This document shows, in pieces, positions 23,563 through 37,300 of a DNA stretch of 64,000 nt; the first letter of the stretch is position 1, and each line of letters begins with the position of its first letter. Both the position numbers and the translations under genes were made by a program. The notes below the pieces were generated by a model. That model was not told the DNA's origin. It worked only from the letters and a program-made list of their open reading frames with translations, and ran no database searches. This DNA is from Vermamoeba vermiformis (lineage: Eukaryota > Tubulinea > Echinamoebida): assembly GCA_045837725.1 (NCBI GenBank), contig JBEWZL010000266.1:124001-188000 (forward strand), read 5' to 3'.

Positions 23563-24710
23563 ATGGAGAAAGAAGCCCCTGATAGCCCCAAGAATGGGAC
23601 TACGGAGCCCAAGGCTATATTAGTGATGAAATCACCTCCCGCTGAAATATTGGATTACCTTTACTTGGGTAATCAACAACAAGGAGCCAATAAGAAAATG
23701 CTCAAGGATATTGGTATTACTAGAATACTTAGCGTGAAGGTAAGATAATCTCTTCATAAGCATGCCTATAATGTTGCTTTACTACAAAATTTCTGTGGAC
23801 ACCACATCTTAAATCCACACCAACGGACTTGCCCCGAGATTTATGTAAACTAACCGAATACTTACAGGAGTCCTTTGGTCTACCTCCCCATAATCCTGAC
23901 TTCGAGGTCCTTCATATGCCTATGTCAGACTATGGCAATCAAGATCTGCGCGAGTTGATGGATCAATGCATTGATTTCATTGAGCAGACCAAGCAAAAGC
24001 ACGAAAAGATTCTCGTTCACTGCAGATTAGGAGTCAACAGATCGACTACTATCGTACTGGCCTATTTGATGCTCCGAGAGCGCTGGACACTGAAGCAGGC
24101 CTGGACACACGTCAAAGCGCAGCGCAGTCAAGCCTTGCCTCAACAGGGCTATTGGTTGCAGCTCATTGCCCTCGAGAACGATTTGTTTGGCCGCGAGACC
24201 ATGTCACTCGCTGATGTACAGCCCTTGTTAGATGAGTTCGCACGTCAAGCACAGCGAGCTCGTGGAGGTCTCTTGCGCTTGCCTGGTGGTGCTGAATCAG
24301 GTCAACCTGCCTCAGAACGTCCTCCCAGCCCTCGCGAGACCCATCCAGTGCAACGCAACTTCACCGCGCCCACTCTCCCCTCGTACTCCAGCCATACCAT
24401 GCAGCTATCTACTAGCAGTGACAGCATCATGTCCAACGCCTCCGGCTCTTCAAAGTCAAAAAAGGACAAGAAAGAGAAGAAGGAGAAGAGTAAGGATAAG
24501 GATCTAAAGAAATCAAAGGAAGACAAAAAGAAAGAAAAGCTTAACAAATCCAAAGAGAAGAAAGAAAAGGAGAAGGAGAAGAAAAAAAAAAAGAGCGAGT
24601 CAAAGAAGAGAAAGGAAAGTGAGCCAAGTAATAGTGACGACAAAGAAGGTATATTGAAGAAGCCTCAACTGAAGCGAATCCGCACTTCGTCTTCACTTGG
24701 TGGTGAATAG
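23563..24710 (+). CDS. Dual-specificity protein phosphatase with lysine-rich tail
   Basis: Two exons (23563-23739, 23868-24710) give 339 residues. The phosphatase domain begins at PPAEILDYLYLGNQQQGANK and IGITRILSVK. The catalytic loop is HCRLGVNRS, with nucleophile Cys about residue 111 and general acid Asp about residue 80 in MPMSDYGNQDL. These are typical of MAP-kinase-phosphatase-like enzymes. The intron runs to the CTTACAG acceptor at 23867, with a CTAAC branch sequence just before; using an earlier start for exon 2 meets stops. Residues from about 225 onward are low complexity, with a long Lys/Ser/Glu tract likely to be a nuclear or nucleolar localisation signal. No MAP-kinase docking (rhodanese) domain is present, so it is an atypical DUSP. 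Confidence 0.88.
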
Positions 24711-25338
24711 ACATAAGAAGAGGTACTATTGGCCTATTGCACACTGCCTGGTAATATGGCGAACCAGATTATCATTTAGCAAAGATAAGGCCAATTTCAG
24801 ATCGCAAGTACGCACTCAATAATCATTACCCGTACCGTCGACAGCCAAAGTTTCTCGGAACAGCGAGAATAACGACGGTTTGGGATATTTTGTTATTGGT
24901 GGATCTGTAAAACACACTAGAAGCTCGAGATCCACCGAAGAATTCCTTCGGTTAAATTGATGGATTTAATCTGCCGAGATGCCCTCTAACCTGGCAATTC
25001 AATCTTGCAAACAAATAAACATGTTTTATGAATCAATTTCAATGCATTAATCTTTTCTTCATCTTATGGGCAGTGTCAAAACGCGTTATAACTATAACTT
25101 TGTGGGCAATGTACGTTATTTTGTGTTTTTGAAATTGGATCCTGCGTTTGATACACGAAACTAATTTCACGAGTCATTTGATTGAAGAATCAAATCATTA
25201 AAGTGACGTGGCGATACGTAATTAGTGCGTCATGAACAATTTCCTATTTGATAATCGTTGCAAAATCTCGATCAAGTCAGTAGCGCGATGTCTAAATATT
25301 AAATTTATTTACAATTTAAGAAATCACGTGGAGTAATC
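24711..25338. terminator. Convergent 3' region of DUSP and HECT genes
   Basis: 628 bases between two facing stop codons. It is AT-rich toward both ends, with AATAAACATG near 25014. No gene is supported here. Confidence 0.4.
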
Positions 25339-28300
25339 TTATTCATTTCCGGCCAAATGTGTTTCACCGTCCATGGCTTGTGTGGATGTGATAGCCATTA
25401 GCAGCCTGGCGCGCAACACCTCTTCGGAAGTGTACTTGGGCAGAGATACGTTGAAGAAACATGTTTCAGCGTGCGGCAATTGGTTATCAGGATTGGGGCT
25501 GAAATTAGGTCAGAATCAAGTTGACAGATGTCATTCAATGAACAGCGGCAACGTACCGTAAGTTAGGGAAGATCTTCATATCCTCAAGGAAGTCTTTTTC
25601 TTGCGGCAATCGTTCACGACCCCAGGCAAATCTTAAGAACAGACGGCGTTCTTGATCTGAAAAACTTTCTAAGACAGACCAGAAGAAGCGAATGTGCGGA
25701 TCTGACTCTTTGACACCTCCTCTGTAGCGAGTGTGTCTCTGTAATAACGTGAATTAGATCGTACTTAATAGCGGTTCAGCTCAAACAACATACCTTGAGC
25801 AATTCCAAGTCCACAAACGGTGAGCCACAAGCACGCAATCTAAGATCGTAGAATGCCACAGCTCTCAGCGCACTCGATGGGATCAATGTGCACAGTCCTT
25901 GTTTGATAGCTGTAATGGACAGGGTTAGAGATTGTAATCATATGTTAAAGGTCAATTGCGTACCATCAATTTGTAACTTGCTCTCGTACAATCGTCGTTC
26001 GCATTTGAGTCGCATAAACAACTCCCTGTTCTCCCACGTTACTGGTGTTTGAGCACCGTTGGGGATCAATTCAACAGTGCTGCCGTCACTTAACACGCAA
26101 GTGAAGGACTCGAATATGCTGTTCTCAAAAGTGACTTGATCCAGCTCTTTCAGCTTGAGCAGACTTTCATATTCACAGTAATCCACTTCAATCAAATCAC
26201 GTGGTTCTAATGGTTCGTCAACCTGCGCACATAAGTTAGTACCATGAGTCTTTCATTGCTGAACACTCGTCTTACCATGAGTTTCCAGAACAGAGTGGGC
26301 AGATCAATGGGCAGCGGGTTCTTCGAGCGAATAGCAATGCCCAACAAGACACCGAAGAAGTGACACATCGCGAGGCACGCAGGACTCGTGGCTGCAGGGT
26401 TAGGAATCCACTTGTCACGACTCTCACCGACACCAATCTGATCTTCAGCCAGACGCATGTTGGGACTGCGAATCAAGAGTGGCAATTTGTCACTCTGCAG
26501 CTCTTGACTCAGCTGACTCAGTGACTCGCGGTAAGGACCCACTTCACCTTCAGCGGACTCGCGCTTGAACACCACTTTGAAACAGCGCTCAGCTTGTCGC
26601 ATGAGCAGTGGTGGTGTGCTGTTGAGCTGCGTCATGGCTTGCAAGAAGATAGTCGAGTGATTGCACGTGATGAAGTTCATAAAGTTCATGTTGAACAGTG
26701 CCTCGCCAGACCATTGTTTCACGAGCTCTTGGCCTGTCAATGTGACACGTGTCACTGCCTCTTCCGAGTCATCGTCGGCTACCAATGGTGAGTACTCGAT
26801 TCATAGTTATGAATGATATAAGCATACCTTTAGGGACTGCAGGCTTGTCGTACTTGGCGACATCCAAGCGATCAATGTAGACAGTCGGATAAATGTTCTC
26901 CGTGAGCAGTGCAGCACCGAATGTGGATGGATCGCGCGAGGGACACACCGTCTTGCTGAGTATTTTGTCCAAGAAGTGCATCTTGTGGTGTTGCAGCAGC
27001 ATGTTCCTCACTGCACACACGCGCTGTGCGAGCGACGAGACTTCAGAGTGCGCGGACATGTCGATGAAGGGCAAGAAGGCACTCACCAGCTGATTCAACT
27101 TCTCGAGCAGTGTCACGCGCACAATGAGCGTCGTGAAGCCAGTGGGATCGGTGCCGCACAGGGCCATGAGCTCCTTGCTGCCGCACAACTGACTCTTCCA
27201 ATCGCGTCCCTTGTCGTGCATGTCATCGAGATAGTGCACCAACACCTCGTCCATCTTCGCGCTCCACTTCTGTTGCACGCGCACGGTCTCTTCAAAGTCC
27301 TCAAAGCGCGTGTTGTGTTTGTGCAGACAGCCCAAGTAGCCGAGCTTGACCAATCTGCGCCACGTGAGGGCTTTGTTCGAGTTGTACTCGCGACCAATGA
27401 ACTTCTTGAAGTTCAAATAGTTCATCGGTGTCTTTTCGTCGCCAGTCTTCTTGGGACTGTTGCTGGCATCGGCGGTGCGCAGAATGAAAGTCTCAAACTC
27501 GTTCTCACTCCACATGTCATCGTGATCCGTGTCAAATTGCGTGAAAATTGCCCTGAGAATGTCTTCAAATTGATCGGTAATCTCGCCGTTGTCCAAAAAT
27601 AGCTTGCGACTCTCCATCTGTACGAGCATATGAGTCAACGGGTAATTACACCTAGCAGCTAACCTACCTCTTGCGCGGTCATGGTGAAGTTGAAGGACTG
27701 ACTGTCGAGCCACACATTGTACAGCGCACTCGAGGGCAGTGCTCTGGTGCGGTCAATAAAGTAGTCCATCAGATCTACACTCTCCACGCAGCGATCAAAG
27801 GCCCACTTCCACCACTCGACGGCATTGGACTTGCTGCGCTTGCGAGGCCGTTTGTTCTGATCCTCTTCGTCGTCTGCAGTGTCCATCTTGTCGCTCAACT
27901 TGTCGCGCAGACTGCGCTGCACATGCGTCATCAGGGCACACAGTTCAAACAAGTTCTGCACGAGCGGCGAGCACGTGACCAGCGCCTCTTGCTGATTGTT
28001 GTGCGGCAGATCTTGCAAGCAGGTCTGCAACATTTCTTCCACTAGTGTCACGTGCACTTTGACAGTCTCGTTCTCGCACAATTGTTTCACGATCTCTGTG
28101 TGCGGGGCCAGCAGTGCGAGCACGCGGTTCAACAGACGAATGGCGTGCACCAAGAACGGCTGTGGCACGTGTGCTTCAGTCACAAACTTGAGCAGTGTCT
28201 CGAACAGCTGTGTCATTACTGCAGCACATGACACAACACCTCCCCACTGTGTGACGTGCTGCGTGATGGTGTGCAAGAGCGTGAATGCTGTGTGCAGATC

Positions 28301-31300
28301 AATGTGCGAGGGGATGCACGTCATCTTCCAGCCCCACACCGAGGCTCGTTGTTGCACGAAGGGCGGTCTGACACCGAATTCGCGCGTGTATTGCACCCAA
28401 CAGCGTGTGTGATCGACTACGAGTGGTGTGAAGGAGTTGTACGTGATCTGACGTCCTGTGCCCACGCGCTGATTGAACCGTGCGATCAAGTGCGTGCTCT
28501 GCGGATCACTGTAGAACGAGAGCACATCGTACTGCGACAACTTGCTGCGTGCATCGAAGTGAATGTAGAGCTGATGCGCGCCAGGCACGTGAATGGTGTG
28601 CGCTGGCTCAGCAGAGAGCACATACTTCTGATAGTTGAACGGATGATCGGACTCGTGCGTCACTGTCTGTTGCAGCGAGAACTGCGCGCCACTCGCTAAC
28701 TTCTTGCACGCCACTGTGAGCAGCTGAGCAAGTGACTGCGGTGAGGTGACTTGTGACACAATGGCACGTGTCAGCTGTGCGAGGGCGGGGCTGACAGTGC
28801 TGTCCAGGGGTGCAGCAGGCCAGTCATCGAGCAGGGGCAGCAGTGCACTCAACACATCGCCCTGTGGTGGCAACAGTGCGCGCAGATCAGTGCCGTGAGA
28901 CACGAGGCGAGTGGCCAATTGTCGCAACAAGACAGCAGTGACATCGCGCTCAGATTTGACAGCAATCTCTTCGAGCAGTGCCACGTCATCAATGGCCTCA
29001 ATGTGCAGTGTCGAGTAGGGATTGGGCTGATTGTCCTGACGCCAGTTGTGCACGGGATCGAGGATGCTGACTGGATACCAGTAGCTGCTCGTGGTCATGT
29101 CGTCCTCGTTGTAGAACTTGAGCCGCACCAGCAAGCGTTGTTTGTCCACGCTGCGGGCCACACCAATCTTGCCCATGGTGCGGTCCATGGTCTTGAGCCA
29201 CAGCGGCAGTGCCTCTCTGTAGGCCTCGGAGACCTCTGCGACCTTGTAATAACAGCCCAAGTGCACCTCATCGATGGTGACCACTGAGGGCCGTGTCTTG
29301 TCGCTCCAGTACCGCTCGTGTCTGCGGTCCACGCGCTGCATCTCCTCGCTGTACTGATCGCTCTGCCAGCAGTGTTGCGGGATGTAGCTGCGCCAGCCAG
29401 TGATCGTGGGCTTGGACACATTGGTGTTGCTGCGTGCGAGCTGTTGCGAGTCCGTGAGCGGTGTCTCGCTGCTCTTCTGCTGCGTGCTGCTGACCTCGCT
29501 GGGCACATCACTCATCGCATCATCGTCGCTCAGCAGCTCGTCAAAGGACACGTCATCCACGAACAGCTCGGGGTGATTGAGCTGATACTGCTCCATGTTC
29601 AGCAGCGCCCAGTCTGCCGCGCGTTCAATGTTGTCCTCTTGTTCCTCCAGCGCCTTCATGCAGAACGGGATTGGAAAGCCGACAAAGCCGCTCAGTGTCA
29701 TCGCCTAGCAAGCACATAGTTAGTAGTGTACCCTTACCGCTGCCTGCACCAGCACTCACCAGTTCACGACGGGCAGCGACTTTGGCGATCGCTTCAGCCT
29801 TCTGTCGTGCAATGCGCTCTTTCTCGGCGCGCAGTAACTCCATGACGCGCTCTTCATCGATCTGCTTGCGCGCAGCACGCTCTTGCTCGTCACTGACCTT
29901 GAACAGGAAGGGCTCGTGGCCGAGATTGACTGACACGACCACGTGCGGGGACTTGAGTGCCACAAAGGGCAGCAGCACCTCATTCACATTCACGAATGCA
30001 GCACCCATGTACTTGCCATTTAAGGTAAAGTACACCGTGCTCTCATCGCGATTGTAACCACAGCCCACGACATCGTTGGGTGTGAATGAGCTGGCATAGG
30101 GCTCGAACACAGAGGGGTTGTAGTGCTTGATGTTCTGTGCCCCACCTCTGTGTCGCTCTAACAAGTGGTTGGGGAAGTCTGCACTCAGCTGCGTCGGATC
30201 ACCGAAGGGGGACGAGGCACAGATTGGACACACCACCGTCTTGTTCGCATTCGGATGGCGCAGTGGCACATGCATCACGAGCTCAGGCTCGGTGAATCCC
30301 TCAGCGTGACAGTAGGGACAGATGTAGCGCCGCTCTTCCTCTTCATTCGCACTCGGCTTGTCGCTCACGGGCATGTGCGACTTGGTGCCGTTGGAGTGGT
30401 ACGCGTAGCAGTGCGGATTGGCCCAGCTCAAGTGGCCGAAGGTGCTGCACACACCCAGCGCGAGGTCTGGCGTGCTCTCTACAGTGCTGCCACTCAGCAG
30501 CGCATCGAGTCGTGCAGCACTCGTGGCCTGGTCGCTGGCGGGCTGTTCGGGGGGTGGCGTGAAGTGTTTGAATGAAATTTCAAAGTAGAACTCGCGCATG
30601 GTCTCGGGGATGGGTGCATTCACGGGGATCATGGCTCCGTCCTTCTCATTGCCAAAAAAGGCAACTCTGCGGCGCATATTGTCCAGTATCACGACATAAT
30701 GCGTGTTGCGTGCAGTGGCGAATCCGGTGGGAACTCGGAGCATCTCCGCAGTGAGATAGGGCTGATGTGGCACTATGACACGTGGTGCAGGCGTCTGTTC
30801 AGTGAACAGTGTGCCCTCAGAGGCGTGATTGATCTCGTGCAGACGCAACATGATCAGTTTGTTCTGTTGCAGCACATTGGCCGCACTGTCCCCCACTGTC
30901 TCGCCATGTCGTGCGAGTTCGAGCACTGAAGGCACGTGATTCTGTGCCAGGGCTGCAAGGTACAGCTGTCTGTTGGGCTCGTGCTCCAAGAGGGTGTGCA
31001 GTGCTCTGAGGGCCATGGACTTGAGCTGCAGTGTGAGGAGCGGGTGTTTGGTGGCAAGTGGCAACTGATGGAGTGGCAGCAAGAGGTGACACAGCGCGGT
31101 CAGTGTCGCCTCATCGAGGGGACACGTGCTGCTGTCAAATGGTTCCTGCGAGGGGTGAGTGTGCGGCGTAGATATGTATGTGTCTCGCTTACCAGTGGCA
31201 CGGGCTCCAGCTGCGAGGTGTCTACCGCAGTGATCACGTGCTCGTTCATGAACACCACGGCAGCCTGATTGCCAATGCGTTGATAGCGCACCAACACAGC

Positions 31301-34300
31301 ACGCTTCTTGCTGCCGTGCTCGAGCAGTACATCGACGAGTGCGCCAGGTCTGAGGTGCAGTTCGTTCCAGCCACCAATGACGGCCAGACTGCTCAGCACA
31401 CCATCCACAATCGACTGCGTCATGGCGTCATCGAGCTTGATCTCATCGAGCTGCATCAAGCGCGGTATGAGTGCCACTGCGGACATCAAGAACTCGCGGA
31501 TCACGGACTGCGTGGCTGACACGCGCATCATGCCGCGCACCAAGTGCACCAGTGCCCCTGCGTGTCCGTACATGGAGTCAGCACCCAGTCCTGGACGACA
31601 GAACTGATCGAGCTTGCTGATCACCTCGCTCTTGTGCGCACTCTGCATGCGCTCTTTGATGCTCAGCTGTGCTTGCAGCGAGGGATTGGACGGGTGCAAT
31701 TCAATGCTCAGCGTGAAGCCGTAGCGCGAGAGATAGGCACCGAGGGACCAGCACTCGTCCAGCGTGCCCATGCGCAGCACGGACTTGCCCAGCTCTTGCG
31801 TCTCACGCGCCACTTCACCGAGCCGTGAGAGCGGACTGTACACGCCTGGCTTGCTGGGCGGATAGATCTTGGTGGCATGCTTCTGCAGCAGCGCGGCAAA
31901 GTTCTCAGGCTCGAGTCCTGCCCAGTAGTGCAGCACGAGCACGGCTTGCGTGGTGGGGGCGTCAAAGCTGAGCGGACTCTGTGCGGCCAGTCTGGGCCCA
32001 ATCGCCATGGTGATGCGCAGTGCCACACCGAGTCTGTTGATGAGTGCAATGGGTGTGATGAAGGGACTCTGTGCAGCACTGTGATCGTACTGTGGAGCGG
32101 TCAGAATGCGTGCTGCGAGGGCGAGGGCAGTGCGATAGAGTCGTGGTGGCAGTGGTCTGCTCATCAACTGCGCTGTCATGGCCACGAGATCTGACAGCTC
32201 TGCTTCGCGCGGCACACTCTCTGCATAGCCACGCACCATCGCTGCCAGCACGCGCAGCTTGGAGGGACGCAGTGGTGCATCGAGTCGACGTTGCAGCAGT
32301 GTGGCCAGTGCGCGCTGTGCTGCAGCAGGGGCGTGGTGTTGCGTGCCCAGACTCCACAATAGGGCACGGGCAGTGGCGCGGTACCGCTTGGCGTCCTCAC
32401 GCTCCTTCTGCGCGACATCAGGGGGCAGCGGTGGCTGTCTGGCCAAGAGATCTGCGTCCTCGTCGTAGAGTGCACTGAGCACCAAGTGTGCTTGTGCTGC
32501 GTGACAGGCGAGTGAGGGATCGGCGTCAGAGTGCGCACCAGTGGGCATGGTGTTGAGGGTGCAGGACTGCGCAGTGAAGACAGGCGTGTCTGCATCCGCG
32601 AGCAGCAGTTCGTTGTCCAGCACGCCGTTGATGTACAGCACCAGTCTGTGCGGCATGCACACGCACATCACGTGATTCCACTCGGCCAGTGTCAGGGGCT
32701 GCACGGACTTGAGCACTCTGAGGTGAAGTGTATTAGTATAGTGAATGCGTACTGCGATATGTACACGAGCTACGTACTTGACACCCGTGGCGGTAGCGGC
32801 AGTGAAGGTGACGTAGAAGCTGCTGTTGAGCTGCACGGAGATGACACCTTCCTGCTCGCTCGTGGGCTTGTACACGACACAGCGACTGTTGCCAGCACTG
32901 CTCTGCACCTCGGCATAGCTGTGCGGATAGAGCCACATGATCAGCGCGTATTCGGGCGAGTACTGCTCGCTCAGCTGATACGCAACACTTTGCCCCTTGA
33001 GCGCGGACTCGAGATCTGTCGTGCTGCCAATCAGCTGCTGGCACACTTTGCCATATTTGGAAGTGAAGCTGTTGGGCAGTTGAGCAGCATCGAGCTGCAG
33101 TGCCTTGGTCTTGAGGTGCACCTCCTCCGTGCTGACCGTGCTGGCAGCTCGCTCACAGGCCTGCAACAAGTGCTCGAAGAAGCGCGTCGAGTGCAGCAGT
33201 GGCAGATCTTCAGGACGATAGTGTTGCACGAAGAAGTCGAGCACCAACAGGCGGTAGTAGTTGTTGTGGGAGTGCTGCAAGCTGTGCAACAAGTGCGTGA
33301 ATAGCTGTTCGAAGGACTCGCGCAGCACGTGCATCTGTGGATCACCGCAGCCCTTGAGTCCTGCTGCGTAGTGGCCGCCCAGCTGTTTGAATACTGGCGT
33401 GAAGAAGGACAGCACATCTTGCTTCACTGAAATCAGCGATGTGTTCATGAATAGTGCTCGCACATCGTGCAGTGCTCGTGCGCGCAGTTGTGCCGCGTGT
33501 CGTCGCTTGTGCAGCAGAGCGGTGAGGGTGCCAGCAACGGGCAGCTGTCTGAACACGCGCAACACTTCACTCCACAGCTGCTCGTGCGCCACACTGCTCG
33601 GGGCAGTCACGTGCAGCAACACCTCTGCCAGGGCAGTGAGCTGTGCGGACAAGTGCGAGTACGCGGCCAGTATGGTCATGGCAGCACCGCGCTGATCGGC
33701 ACGCTTCTTCATGTTCTGCGCTGTGGTGGTCAGCCAGGGTCGCAGCTGCTGCACGTATAAGTAGCGCCAGAGTGCTTTGAGTGCATTCAGGGCCTGCGTG
33801 TCTGGTGCCGCGCTCTGGGCCAGCTGTTGTGCGACATGCACGGCACTGCTGAGCAAGGCACCGCTGTACTTGAGCAGCACTGTCAGCACTGCTCTGAGGG
33901 CCTGATCGACGACAGCGTGACAGTCCGCAGGCAGGGGCAGCACTTGTCCGCGCAGTGCAGCGAGCAGTGTGTCGTGCAGGTGTCGCGCAGTGCCCTGCAG
34001 TGTGATGAGTTCCGTCAAGAATGCACCGTGCTCCGCGTCCATCATCTCCTGCACGTCAATGTTCTCGAACACCACTGAAGTGTCGAGCAGCGAGCTCAGT
34101 GCTAGTTCACTCGCAGTCAAGTACGGCGCACGCATCATGTCCGCCAAGTTCTGGTGGTGGGTGGTGAGTAACGCACAGTGCAGCTACCACAATCATTGCT
34201 ACATACCGCTGTGACGAACCACGCGAGGGTCTTGTGCAAGTAGAGCGAGTTGATGATGAAGAAGGGCTTGGTCTTGACGAGTCCCTTCACCTTGCATCTG

Positions 34301-37300
34301 AAGCCATAGCGCCGCGCCACCAGTGCCTCGCTCTGCTCCTCGGTCAGGTTGCGCATCATGTTCGTGGTCCAGCCCCCCTCGGTGTGGAACAAGAAGATCA
34401 CCGTGTGGCCCGGCACGGTCAGATGTCCCTTGGGCCAGTTCGACTCCTTGCCGTGTCCCCAGAACTGCGCGCTGATAGGCTCGAGCACAGTGGGGTTGTC
34501 TGGTCTGCGCACACAGAGCTGCAAGTAGTCGAAGCAGTTCTCGGTGCTGCACTTCTCATCGAACTCCACTTTCATGTGTATGGACTTGGGGATGTTGACC
34601 AGCACCTCCTTGTTCGCGTACTCGAGGTATCTGGGGCAGAGAGCTGTCAGTGACACGTGTCAAATGAACCAACGCTGCACTTACGGGTGCGTGCTCTCCA
34701 CGTATTTGGCCTTGTACAGATTGAGTGTGTGGCGCTTGTACAGTCTGTTGCGCTCTTCAAGCAGCACACGCGGCACTTGGCTGTTGAACTGGTCCAGCAC
34801 TGCCGCCAGTTGTGCGCAGGGAGCGAGCAAGGCGTGCGTGGTCTCGTCGGTGATGGTCAATATGCCGCGCAGCTGCAGTGCTCTGAGTGCGAGCAGTCCA
34901 TTGGGCACGAGTGAGCCGAGCAGCGAGTGCTTGAATGCGAGGTGATAGATGAGATCGGTGTACTGCGAGTACTCCACACTCTCCTCGCTCACGTGCTGCA
35001 CTGCGCGCTGATAGATCTCGCTGACACGTGTCAACAGCGCACCACTGCTCGTCAACAGCTCCGCGAGATAGAGCAGCACCAGGGGCTCGTGTCGCTTGTC
35101 ATTCATGGCGCGTCCTGTGACACGGATTAGCACTCTCACGTGACTGCACTGCAACACCTACCGATGAGCAAGTTCTGATAGTAGAACAACAGGCTGTTCA
35201 CGCGACTGCTCTTGCTCTCCACACTGAACAGACGGTGCGTGTTCTCTGTGTCCTGCACAATTGCCTCGAGGTCACGCAGCTGCAACTGTGTGTCGCGTGC
35301 ACTGTGTTCGAGCAGCTGTTTGAACACCTCGCGACCACTGCTCTTGTAATTGAGCACGGAGAATGTCTCCTCGTGCGTGATCAGCACATCGAGCAACGTG
35401 TCCAACAGCTCTGTGCGCGCACTGCACTCGAATTCACCGCGCAACAGTGCCAACAAGAGCTGCGCCTTGTCTTCATGCGTGCAGTAGAATATGTTCAGTC
35501 CTGTCAACAACAGCTGTGCGCTCTCTGCTTGCACTTGTTGCCACACCGTGTGATCCAGCTCGGAGTTGAGGGGTATCGCCAACAGCTCTAACAGCTTGTC
35601 TTTGATGCTGCGTGCCAGTGCTCCCTCTGCAAGCGCGTTAGTTACACGTCAATAGCGTGCTGTTGTACTTGCCTTTGCCGAGTCCAAACTCTGCCAGCTC
35701 AATCTTGGACATCAACACGTGCTCAATGTTGAGTCTGAGGGTGCGCAGTGTGACCAAGAGGGCATATTTCAACAGCGGCGTCGTCTTGGTCTTGTACAGC
35801 TCGACGCACAGTGCGGCTAGTGCATTCAACTGCACAAACACCTCTTTGCTCGCTTGCAGACAAAAGTGTTCGCGCATCGACACGGCGTACTCGGCACTCT
35901 TGCTCTGTGCCTTGTGCACGGCATTCTTCTCGCTCAATCGACGCGCGAACAGGTCCACGTGATACAGCAGAATGTAACACGCGCGCTCCAAGCTCACCTG
36001 CGCCTTCTCGTCGTAGCTGTTCGCGAGTGCGTAGTCAGCGTGCGACAGCAAGGCCTCAGCAGAGACGGACTCGAGGGTGAGCTGACTGATGGGCTGCAGC
36101 ACCGAGAACTGTTGATTGCCCAGGCCGAGATTGTGCCACTGCGTCGTGCGGTGAATGTTGTTCGAGGTCGCGAGACTCCATATCATGTCATTCGCCGTGT
36201 CGTAACACGCAAATACACCCGCTGCGGGCTCGTAAGCAATGCTATGTACATATAGAGGGTTTAGAGCACGTACCTAGTTCACCAACACCTGTCTGCACAT
36301 CAGCGATGAATGCACCATCTTCAATATTGAACAGACGACACAAGTAGCGGTCTTTGAGATTGTTCGGCTGCACTTTGGGCGGAATAACTATCGCAAGCTG
36401 ATGACCTGTCACGTAGAGTGTGCCACGTGTCAGTGCATCGTTCGTGAAGGGCAGCTTTTGCGTGGAGTTGTCAACGCTCAAGGACTCCTTGATGGGATCC
36501 ATCACGTGACTGGCATTGTGTGTCTTGCTGCTGTGACCGCTCGTGTAACATGCGCTGCACAACACGTAGTTGTAGCACGACTTGCACTGATAGGCGCGCA
36601 GATCCATATTCACACGACCGCAGCCCTCACACACGCGCTCACTCTGGCGCACTGGATTGCCGGGTGGCGCGAGTGCTACACGCGAGAGGAGTGTCATGTC
36701 CTTGTAGGGATCGTACACATCGAGACACACGAGCTTGGCGCCGTCAGTCTTAGCGGCCTTGGACTCTTGACTGTCACTCATCTGCACTCGTTCCAAGTCC
36801 GATTCTGACACCACGCTCAACTGATACAAGAATCGTCCGTCAGACGTGAAGGGTGAGCACGTGATCGTGGGCTGTGGCTGCACGGGTGTGGCGGGAGTAT
36901 TGGTCTGTGGCGGTGGTGGCGGTGGTGGTGGTGCAGATTGTGCCACGTTAGCACTGCTGTCATGCGTGCTCGGTGAATCGACTTGCATCTGATTGTTGTT
37001 GTTGAGACCCGACGTCGAGCGCTTGAGCACAACAGTCGCCGCATCTTTTTTGACGTGATTTAAATTGATCGACGCATCCTCTCTCATGTCTTTCGTGTCG
37101 ACGACAGTGATCAGACTGGCATTGTTTTGAATCATCAAATACAACTTCTTGCCCACCACTGCCAGCCACACGCGCGAGTTCGAGGACACAGTGCGTGATC
37201 GCAGTGTCACGGTGCTGTATTGTTTGGCACTAGCGCGGGGTTAGTTCGCACACTCGACAAGTGAAGTACATACCGCTCAGTGCCGTAGAGTCCTGTGCCG

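Noticed and set aside
28895-34653. Many plus-strand frames over 100 residues within the HECT gene
   Set aside because: The gene is G+C-rich with strong codon bias, which leaves antisense frames open; none has a domain or splice logic.
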